From the NCBI RefSeq assembly GCF_907163105.1, contig NZ_OU015321.1, positions 1,240,001 through 1,304,000 of the forward strand: a stretch of 64,000 nt of DNA. The letters are read 5' to 3'. The stretch is from Cloacibacterium caeni. GTDB taxonomy: Bacteria; Bacteroidota; Bacteroidia; Flavobacteriales; Weeksellaceae. Both the position numbers and the translations under genes were made by a program. The notes under the pieces are model-generated. The model was not told where the DNA came from. It ran no database searches and saw only the letters and a list, made by a program, of their open reading frames with translations. This document shows positions 37,350 to 43,277 of the stretch, piece by piece. Each line of letters begins with the position of its first letter. Position 1 is the first letter of the stretch.

Positions 37350-37898
37350 ATGAAAAAGACATTTCTAATCCTTTCTTGTGTTGCTTTAGGACTTATCTCT
37401 TGCAACAAAACCGAGGCTACCACTGAAAACTCTACCTCTACAGAAACTGTAGCTGGTGGTCAAGAAGCTGTAGTAGACGAAGATTCTGCTCCTACCATTG
37501 TAAAATTAGCGGCAGGAAATAAAGATCTTTCTACCCTCGTTACCGCAGTAGAAGCAGCGGGACTCACTACTTCACTCAGTAATGCAGGTCCATTTACTGT
37601 TTTTGCGCCTGTAAATGCTGCTTTTGATAAATTACCTGCTGGAACAGTTGATGATTTATTAAAACCTGAAAACAACAGTAAATTGGGTGATATTTTAGGA
37701 CACCACACTTATGTAGGAGTGATTAAAACAGAACAAATGACTGACGGTCAATCATTAGGTATGGTAGACGGTAAAAATATTACTATTAAAATGGTGAATG
37801 GCAAACCAACTATCAACGGAACCGTTAATATTATTGCTAGTGTTCCTGCCTCTAACGGAATTGTACATTTGGTAGATGGTGTTATTTTACCACAATAA
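37350..37898 (+). CDS. Fasciclin (FAS1) domain lipoprotein
   Basis: A 182-residue lipoprotein (MKKTFLILSCVALGLISC) with a Thr/Glu-rich linker and one FAS1 domain (about 50-182). H1 motif GPFTVFAPVNAAFDKLP and H2 motif NGIVHLVDGVILP are intact. FAS1 domains mediate adhesion or protein contacts at the cell surface. The shared operator and spacing with the nos operon imply co-expression under low oxygen or nitrogen-oxide conditions, an unexpected link for this family. Own terminator downstream. Confidence 0.88.
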   Translation: MKKTFLILSCVALGLISCNKTEATTENSTSTETVAGGQEAVVDEDSAPTIVKLAAGNKDLSTLVTAVEAAGLTTSLSNAGPFTVFAPVNAAFDKLPAGTVDDLLKPENNSKLGDILGHHTYVGVIKTEQMTDGQSLGMVDGKNITIKMVNGKPTINGTVNIIASVPASNGIVHLVDGVILPQ

Positions 37899-37921
37899 TT
37901 ATTACATAGGTTTTTCACAAC

Positions 37922-37957
37922 AAAAGGCTTACTGATTTTTAGTAAGCCTTTTTTATA
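37922..37957 (+). terminator. Intrinsic terminator of the fasciclin gene
   Basis: Perfect 12-bp stem (37922-37933 with 37941-37952), 7-nt loop, T-run. Confidence 0.9.
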
Positions 37958-37971
37958 GCATCTTTTGCAAT

Positions 37972-38345
37972 TTTTTTAACGCAAAGATTATTTATTATTC
38001 TTATGTTTTTAAGGAAGCAAAGTTGGCGAAATTCATTCGCTATGAAGCTTTGTGGAAATTGTATATTTTCTATCACAAAGTTCTCGGAGATGTGGTGAAA
38101 TGATGGCGCTTTTGAGGACTCTGAGGAACATTGGAAATTGTGAAGACGTGAAGTTGAAATATTTTGCTTTTTGAAGAGATTCTTCACTACTCTACGCTTC
38201 GTTCAGAATGACACGGTTCTGTTTTTTACTCACGATTAGGAATCTGAATTATTTTTGAAGCACAAAGATTTTAAACTTAAAACAATGTTATTAAGGGAGC
38301 AAAGTTGGAATTCGCTAGCGAATTGACGAAGCGTGTGCTTAAATA
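37972..38345. repeat. Dispersed copy of the 21.9-25.4 kb array unit
   Basis: Blocks A, B and part of C occur in the same order and strand as in the array (aacgcaaag, gttggcgaaattcattcgct, attcttcactactctacgc, cacgattaggaatctg, gaattcgctagcgaattg). It lacks the gctcagccacc tail. No gene. 38346-38541 that follows is AT-rich, with a tacgcattgcgta palindrome and no gene. Confidence 0.85.
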
Positions 38346-38541
38346 TTTTATATTTCTCACGGATTATAAATCCGCGAGATCGGACGTAATTGCAGAATAA
38401 ATTGTCGTTATAAATAATTTTCTAATCATTTGTTCGTTGCTATTACGCAAAACACTCAAATATACGCATTGCGTATAATTTAATTATATAAGTATTGAAA
38501 AAAAATAAATGAAGGTGAAAAATCTTTGCGTTTCAAACCCA

Positions 38542-38790
38542 TCACGCCAACTTCCTCAAATGCTCTACAGCTTTCAAAATCGTTTCTGGCCTTTTACTAA
38601 AGCAGAATCTAATCATTCTTGTGTTTCTTTGGTCTTGGTAAAACGAACAAAGCGGAATTGTGCAACTTGGTGTTCTTTCGTGAGCCTAATACAGAATTCT
38701 TTATCAGGTAAATCAGAAATTTTCTCATAACTGGCAATTTGGAAATAGCTTCCTTCTGATTTTTCCTTAAAAGTAAAAGGCAAACCTCGA
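38542..38790 (-). pseudogene. 3' fragment of a methionine-type aminotransferase gene
   Basis: On the minus strand this matches the last 80 or so codons of the intact gene at 20734-21876 almost base for base, including EKSEGSYFQIASYE and IRFCFSK. The stop is at 38542-38544. The 5' three quarters are missing, and a one-base deletion (gttgccacgataccg versus gttgcacaattccg) breaks the frame. It was a paralogue, not an exact duplicate, since many third positions differ. Confidence 0.85.
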
Positions 38791-38839
38791 TGTCTCGGAT
38801 TTCTAATCCATAACCTCGTATGAAAAAGATAAAAAGAAA

Positions 38840-38869
38840 AAACGCTGTAAACTAAAGTTTACAGCGTTT
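38840..38869. terminator. 14-bp perfect hairpin
   Basis: aaacgctgtaaact (38840-38853) pairs with agtttacagcgttt (38856-38869). It is A-rich before the stem and only moderately T-rich after, so a leftward terminator is more likely than a rightward one. Confidence 0.6.
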
Positions 38870-38880
38870 GCATTTATTTA

Positions 38881-39012
38881 GCGGAGAGTGAGGTAAAACC
38901 ACCTACTCTATCAAACCCTTTATTTATAGGACTTTTCGTTTATTGTAATATCAATACTCACCTAATTACTCACCTATTAATTTGTAGGTTTTTGGTTCAT
39001 TTTGATAGAGTA
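38881..39012. other. Palindrome and direct-repeat cluster, possible recombination or regulatory site
   Basis: It contains a hairpin gagtgaggt/acctactc (38886-38909), a 12-bp perfect inverted repeat tactctatcaaa (38904-38915) with tttgatagagta (39001-39012), and a 12-bp tandem direct repeat (tactcaccta at 38955 and 38967) between the arms. No gene. The arrangement is like the core-plus-arm sites of tyrosine recombinases, but no integrase is present. Confidence 0.4.
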
Positions 39013-39053
39013 AATTTACAAAATTTGGTTTAACTTATCACTATGTTTTGTGA

Positions 39054-39257
39054 TTAATCCGTGATTATTTCTAGTACTTTTTCTATTTCTAGACCAGTGT
39101 ATTGTCAGAATTCTTCTATGGTGATAAATTGATGTGGAGGTCTGTTTAATGAAGCTTTAATTTTGGCGATAAGTGTGCGTGAATAGGTTTCACTTTTGCC
39201 TGTAATTTTCATTACGTCTTTTGGGTAGATGCACAGCCTAAAAAATCTTTTTTTCAT
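39054..39257 (-). pseudogene. Small conserved Bacteroidota protein with an in-frame TGA
   Basis: From ATG at 39257 the frame gives 50 residues (MKKRFFRLCIYPKDVMKITG... ending ITIEEF), then TGA, then QYTGLEIEKVLEIITD and TAA. The YPKDVM.ITGKS..Y(S/A)R and F(I/V)T..EF segments belong to a small helix-rich Bacteroidota family that, from memory, continues EFCxYTG. One base (TGC to TGA) would explain the stop. Function unknown. Confidence 0.6.
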
Positions 39258-39532
39258 ACACTATCTATGCTTTTGATATGGAGTTGACTTAGGTGTGGTA
39301 TACTGATATCAAATTTAATTATTTTCTAAATACACTAATTCTTATAATAAGCTCTAAATCCACTAAAAATTGTGTTTGCAACAGAAAGTATCGTTTTCCG
39401 CTAAATGTGTGTAAAACCGCTTTATTATTTGCTTTGGGAGGTTAAAATCTCAAATTTTGTCATGTGAATTCGCGAAGGTTTGAACAGGTGAACCTCATCA
39501 TCTGAAAAATAAATCTAGTAAAAAGTAAAAAA
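39258..39532. other. AT-rich spacer before the 39.5-41.4 kb module
   Basis: No coding frame supported. It holds the start region of the nonsense-mutated small gene leftward and the promoter region of the 252-aa gene rightward, with no clear TAnnTTTG box. Confidence 0.4.
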
Positions 39533-40291
39533 ATGGCAAGACAAAAAAGTATTATCAAGTTGGATGGTACCATCGGTGGTATCACCTTTTACAAATCTAA
39601 AGACGGCTACCTCGCAAGAGAGAAAGGCGGTGTTTCGGCGGAAAGAATTAAAAATGACCCTACCTTCCAGAGAACCCGAGAAAATGGTTCAGAATTCGGG
39701 AGAGCGGGAAATTCTGGGAAGGTTCTGAGAAATGCAATTCGTCCGCTTTTGTTAAGAGCTTCAGATTCTAGAATGGTAAGCAGATTGACCAAAGAAATGG
39801 TTAAGGTTATCCAAATGGACCAAACCAACCCTAGAGGAGCTCGAAACGTGATTGATGGCGAAGCTATCCTTTTAGATGGTTTTGACTTCAATATCAATGG
39901 GAAGTTGGGGAACACGCTTTTCGCTCCAAAAACGGTGGATATCACGAGAACCAGCGGTTTATGCCAAGTGAACATTCCAGCTTTTATCCCAACGGTGATG
40001 ATTGCCGCTCCTGGAGGAACAACTCATTTCAAAATTGTAACAGCTGCAGCTGCAGTGGATTTTGAAAATGGTGTTTTTGAAACTCAGATGAATGAGTCTC
40101 CAGTTCAAGCGTGGAATGAAACGGCAACGGACGAATTCATTTTGGATAATGAATTGACTCCGAATAGCCCTCACCCAATCTTCTTGTTTTTGGGAGTAGA
40201 ATTCTTCCAAGAAGTGAATGGAGAAAAATACCCATTGAAAAATGGAGCTTTCAACGCATTGTCGATTGTGAAAGTTGATACACCAGTTTAA
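39533..40291 (+). CDS. Conserved Bacteroidota protein of unknown function (252 aa)
   Basis: No signal peptide and no membrane segment. The N-terminal 110 residues are basic and begin MARQKSIIKLDGTIGGITFY, then DGYLAREKGG and FQRTRENGSEFGRAG, followed by a helical stretch. The C-terminal half is beta-rich. I have seen this type only as hypothetical protein in Bacteroidota. The opening resembles small phage- or tail-associated scaffold proteins in feel, but this is not evidence of function. It is followed after 8 bp by the DUF5675 gene, so they form an operon. Confidence 0.75.
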   Translation: MARQKSIIKLDGTIGGITFYKSKDGYLAREKGGVSAERIKNDPTFQRTRENGSEFGRAGNSGKVLRNAIRPLLLRASDSRMVSRLTKEMVKVIQMDQTNPRGARNVIDGEAILLDGFDFNINGKLGNTLFAPKTVDITRTSGLCQVNIPAFIPTVMIAAPGGTTHFKIVTAAAAVDFENGVFETQMNESPVQAWNETATDEFILDNELTPNSPHPIFLFLGVEFFQEVNGEKYPLKNGAFNALSIVKVDTPV

Positions 40292-40299
40292 AAATTTAC

Positions 40300-40707
40300 A
40301 TGGAAATCGTATTGGAAAGGATGTATTTTCCCGAAGGAACGAACGGCGTTTTAAGCCTAAACGGCAAAGAAATTTGTAAAACGATAGAATTGCCTTGGCG
40401 AAATAATAAAGCTCGAGTTTCGTGTATTCCAGAGGGAAAATACAAAATCCGAAAGCGTTTTAGTGCAAAGTTTAAGTGGCACTTGGAGTTGATCAATGTA
40501 AAGAATAGAAAATACATTCTTTTACATCCAGCAAATAACGCTTTGAAGGAGTTGAATGGTTGTATTGCTCCGGTAAGTCAAATTACAGGAGAAGGTAGAG
40601 GAAATGAATCGAGAAAGGCTTTTGAGAAGCTCAAAAATTTGGTTTTCCCCTATTTAGAGAATGGTTTTGTAGTAGAACTCATTGTTACCAAAAAAAATAT
40701 TAAATAA
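40300..40707 (+). CDS. DUF5675 family protein
   Basis: A 135-residue protein with the family pattern: LERMYFPEGTNGVLSLNGKEICKTIELPWRNN, then SCIPEGKY, the HPANNALKELNGCIAP active-site-like segment (His, Asn, Cys) and a short helical tail. DUF5675 domains occur in phages and Bacteroidota elements and look like small peptidoglycan- or murein-processing folds, but activity is unproven. It has no signal peptide, so a holin-type partner would be needed if it acts on the wall. Two holin-sized membrane proteins follow. Confidence 0.8.
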   Translation: MEIVLERMYFPEGTNGVLSLNGKEICKTIELPWRNNKARVSCIPEGKYKIRKRFSAKFKWHLELINVKNRKYILLHPANNALKELNGCIAPVSQITGEGRGNESRKAFEKLKNLVFPYLENGFVVELIVTKKNIK

Positions 40708-40726
40708 TTTTCTTTTCCCCGACCCT

Positions 40727-40845
40727 GACTTCGACGACGCTCAGTCACCAGACTTCGACGACGCTCAGTCACCAGACTTCGACGACGCTCAGTCACCAGA
40801 CTTCGACGACGCTCAGTCACCAGACTTCGACGACGCTCAGTCACC
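40727..40845. repeat. Five tandem copies of a 24-bp unit
   Basis: The unit cttcgacgacgctcagtcaccaga is repeated five times without change, apart from the ends. The core cttcgac..cgctcag is a member of the dispersed family also seen at 22.4-25.1 kb, 27.54 kb and 42.84 kb. It lies between the DUF5675 gene and the first small membrane protein. Open frames across it on both strands are repeat artefacts. Confidence 0.9.
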
Positions 40846-40944
40846 ATGGGAGGAAAATTTGAAAGAAAAATTTTTGCCCCAACCCTAAAGGGTGAAATTT
40901 TTCTTTATTGTAAAGGGAGGAAAATTTCTAAAAAATAAAATATT

Positions 40945-41157
40945 ATGAAAAAATTAGTGCAAAGAATTCAGGAACCAACGCCGAAGTTTTTCCGCAAGCT
41001 TAGAAACATTGGTTTAGCCTTAACAGCTGTAAGTGGTGTTATTGTGACTGCTCCTGTTTCGCTTCCAGCTTTGGTGGTGAGTGTAGCAGGATATTTGGCA
41101 GTAGCTGGAGGCATAGCTTCGGCGGTAAGTCAAGCTGCGGTATATCGTGATGATTAG
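40945..41157 (+). CDS. Small membrane protein, holin-like (70 aa)
   Basis: A basic amphipathic N-terminus (MKKLVQRIQEPTPKFFRKLR) is followed by two adjacent hydrophobic helices (about 23-43 and 45-64, rich in Ala/Val/Gly) and a short charged tail (YRDD). Size and layout are those of class II holins, but no family is recognised. It belongs to the same strand-consistent set as the DUF5675 gene. Confidence 0.6.
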   Translation: MKKLVQRIQEPTPKFFRKLRNIGLALTAVSGVIVTAPVSLPALVVSVAGYLAVAGGIASAVSQAAVYRDD

Positions 41158-41198
41158 CATTTTTTGGTCGATGGGTATTCATTTTATATTGATTTGCT

Positions 41199-41390
41199 AT
41201 GAATTACGTGGATAACTCGACAAAATTTAGCACTGCATTTGGGACGGTTTTAAGTATATTTGTTAACCTACAAGCCGAAGATATTCTGAAGACGATCATT
41301 CTTGGATTTTTGGGTGGTGTATCGAGTTTTGTAGCAACACTTTTGGTTAAGAGATTACTCCAAATGATGAAAAAAAAACCTAATCCTTAG
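41199..41390 (+). CDS. Small membrane protein, holin-like (63 aa)
   Basis: One strong hydrophobic helix (about 33-53, TIILGFLGGVSSFVATLLV), a weaker one before it, and a basic tail (KRLLQMMKKKPNP). It follows the 70-aa membrane protein by 41 bp and ends before a strong terminator. Unknown function; holin- or anchor-like by shape only. Confidence 0.55.
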   Translation: MNYVDNSTKFSTAFGTVLSIFVNLQAEDILKTIILGFLGGVSSFVATLLVKRLLQMMKKKPNP

Positions 41391-41416
41391 TTGTGGTGAC
41401 TATTTGGATAAAAAAG

Positions 41417-41444
41417 AGCCTCTCCGAGTTGGAGAGGCTTTTTC
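41417..41444 (+). terminator. Intrinsic terminator closing the 39.5-41.4 kb module
   Basis: Stem agcctctcc (41417-41425) with ggagaggct (41431-41439), 5-nt loop, T5. A second small aacttcccgaaggaagtt palindrome (41492-41509) lies before the stop of the leftward DUF6943 gene and probably ends it. Confidence 0.85.
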
Positions 41445-41517
41445 GTTTATAAAATTTGGTAGAAAATTTTATCAATCTTGAAAAATTAAAAAACTTCCCG
41501 AAGGAAGTTTTAAAAAA

Positions 41518-41943
41518 TTACATCGATAAATAGTAACGTCTAACTAAACTATCACGAAGTTCTTTTACTGCTTTTGCCTGCTGTTCAATTTTCTTTTCTA
41601 ATTCCCATGTAGATTTGATTTTAAGTGTCATTTCTGGGTTTTGGGAGGATTTTTCAAGAGCTGGAATAATAAAATTGCGCATCAGTGTTTTTAGTTCAGA
41701 AATACGAAGCATTTCAATAACACTTCCGCACAAGTAAGGATGGAAAAATCCATGTTTCCACAGGGCGTAAAATGTCCAGTAAACATTTTCCATTTCTTCT
41801 AAGTTTCTGCAGTATAAAATAAAGCAGTTCGGACAAGGTTCTTGGAGGGGTTTTCCAGCATTTCTGCCACGGTTAAGAATAAAAATTGCGGTTTTAGGCG
41901 TAGCCTGTTGTACATCGTATGTACGTACTTTGAAATTTTGCAT
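41518..41943 (-). CDS. DUF6943-like protein
   Basis: A 141-residue protein. The start at 41943 (MQNFKVRTYDVQQATPK) is chosen because the frame upstream to 42120 is low-complexity and lies in hairpin DNA. The motifs FILNRGRNAGKPL, PCPNCFILYC and GFFHPYLCGSVIEMLRI match the DUF6943 pattern known from Bacteroidota accessory regions. The CPxC plus downstream Cys could bind zinc. Function unknown. It is convergent with the holin-like set and its upstream DNA is the hairpin-rich zone. Confidence 0.7.
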   Translation of the reverse strand: MQNFKVRTYDVQQATPKTAIFILNRGRNAGKPLQEPCPNCFILYCRNLEEMENVYWTFYALWKHGFFHPYLCGSVIEMLRISELKTLMRNFIIPALEKSSQNPEMTLKIKSTWELEKKIEQQAKAVKELRDSLVRRYYLSM

Positions 41944-42046
41944 AACTCGGGATTTAATGATTCGACTATGCTCATCAACCCTGCTTCGCAGGAAAATTTC
42001 TAAAAGAAAAAAAAGGAAAAAAAAGAAAGTGTTCAATTCTACAGGA

Positions 42047-42160
42047 GGGAAAATGCGATGCAATATTTTTTTGAAAAAAGTATGGGCGTTTTTTGCTTTA
42101 CACGCACATAGTTTTTTCAAAAAACCCTTTATGGGCTAGATATTGTCAGCGCATTTTCCC
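42047..42160. repeat. Nested long hairpin
   Basis: Outer arms gggaaaatgcg (42047) and cgcattttccc (42150-42160); next caatat/atattg; next an 18-bp arm with one mismatch (ttttttgaaaaaagtatg with catagttttttcaaaaaa); innermost gcgt/acgc. Confidence 0.8.
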
Positions 42161-42287
42161 GGACGTATACCTTTACTTTCTTTTTTTTTATTTTTTGCCG
42201 AGGGTCGGCATCCTATTTTTTGACGAAAACGCTTGAAAAATGTGCACGTTCTTATGATAACGACACTAATGGGAAGGAGTGGCAAAG

Positions 42288-42334
42288 ACAGTGGTGTGCC
42301 CTTCGGCTTAGGTGAGGGAAAAGCACACGACTGT
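42288..42334. repeat. Hairpin with shared ends, copy 1
   Basis: acagt-g-gtgtgc pairs with gcacac-g-actgt. Flanking sequence GGCAAAGACAGTGGT and ACTGTGCGCGGT recurs at copy 2 (42548-42720). The loop holds a cccttcggcttaggtgaggg motif. Confidence 0.75.
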
Positions 42335-42554
42335 GCGCGGTTCCTTAGTCAGCGCATGTGAGGCAGGAATGAAACGGACCTATTTCCGTGAAAGGGAATG
42401 ACGAACATGGGCTGCAGGAACTTGGGAAGCGGTGGAACTTGGGAATGGTGCTGGAAAAACGGGGTGAACACTTCGTGCAGAAAATGGTGGTGTAGAAAAA
42501 TTCAACTAGGTAAAAACGTAAATAGATGACAGACCGTGATAAGCGGAGGGAAAG

Positions 42555-42713
42555 ACAGTGGTATTCTAGCTGAAAAAAAATGCTTTTTGTTGGCGTTATC
42601 AGATGGCGCAGAGCATAGACCATATAAAAGACTTTGACTACTATTATGCTTTGTGCCGTCTGATAATATTGGGGAGGGAAAAAGTGATTTTTTTTCAGCT
42701 CTAATACTACTGT
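42555..42713. repeat. Hairpin with shared ends, copy 2 (long)
   Basis: Four stacked helices: acagt/actgt, gtatt/aatac, a perfect 14-bp agctgaaaaaaaat/attttttttcagct, and a 22-bp stem (42596-42617 with 42645-42666) whose three mismatches are all G-U compatible on the plus strand, as is the mismatch at 42560/42708. Confidence 0.8.
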
Positions 42714-42975
42714 GCGCGGTACTGGAAGCTGACCAATGACCAAAAAATCTTTTTCTTTTCATAAAGATTTTTTTGGCAGTGGTTTGCTGGAGGTACTGGA
42801 AAAAGAGAAAACGAGTGCACCATTTTCTGCCCTTCGACTCCGCTCAGGGTAAACTCCTAAGCTTTGGCGGGGATATGAAGGTGTTCTTTGTGGGACTGCT
42901 CTACTAAATTATAACCAAGCGAGCGGTTGGAAGTTGTAGCGCATAAAGGCTTTGCCTGTTGCTAGGAAAGCATTT

Positions 42976-43098
42976 AACATAATGCCACATTATAGGGACT
43001 ATGCAGGGATGATGGCGGAAACCTGCGGTTTGTTTTGGTTTTGGCTGGGTGGAGACAGCTCTCTGTAGCTAGGCAGTGCGTATAATGTTCATTATGTT
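42976..43098. repeat. Inverted-repeat-bounded 123-bp element
   Basis: aacataatgccacattata (42976-42994) is the near-perfect reverse complement of tataatgttcattatgtt (43081-43098), and each arm is itself palindromic. The interior is G-rich (gcagggatgatggcgg, ggctgggtggagacag). No frame. Confidence 0.75.
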
Positions 43099-43277
43099 AC
43101 TTGCTGCGGCCGGGCGGGGATTTACTTTCCATGTAGCACTAGGGTCTATAACCGGTATTTTATTTAAATAATATGCAATAGTAAAACTTGCTTGACCTGA
43201 TATTCATAAAAAAAGAGTGCAACCGGTCTCTCTTTTACCTGTTGCACTTCATTAAAGAAGACTTATCAATAACTTGT

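Larger units (their letters stand above)
41944..43277. other. ORF-free, hairpin-dense accessory region
   Basis: No credible gene on either strand for about 1.3 kb. It contains a very long nested hairpin (42047-42160), two hairpins sharing conserved ends (42288-42334 and 42555-42713), a ccaaaaaatcttt hairpin (42739-42778), a dispersed cttcgactccgctcaggg motif (42835) and a 123-bp inverted-repeat-bounded element (42976-43098). Composition is mixed and more G+C-rich to the right. Confidence 0.7.

Noticed and set aside
38881-38925. tRNA 3' end (gcggagagtgagg looks like the start of a reversed tRNA-Ser)
   Set aside because: No T-arm GTTCGAATC or matching acceptor stem follows; only a bulged hairpin is present.
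39054-39257. Selenocysteine at the in-frame TGA
   Set aside because: No SECIS-like hairpin is evident after the TGA and Flavobacteriia usually lack the Sec machinery; a nonsense change is simpler.
40727-40845. CRISPR array
   Set aside because: Five identical 24-bp units directly abut one another with no spacers, and there are no cas genes.
40650-40888. Open frames of repeating residues on both strands across the 24-bp repeats
   Set aside because: A 24-bp unit is a multiple of three, so any stop-free frame stays open; the peptide repeats are artefacts.
42345-42762. Overlapping minus-strand frames of 86-132 codons in the hairpin region
   Set aside because: They read across the inverted repeats, have no family features, and the region's mismatches preserve pairing and not codons.
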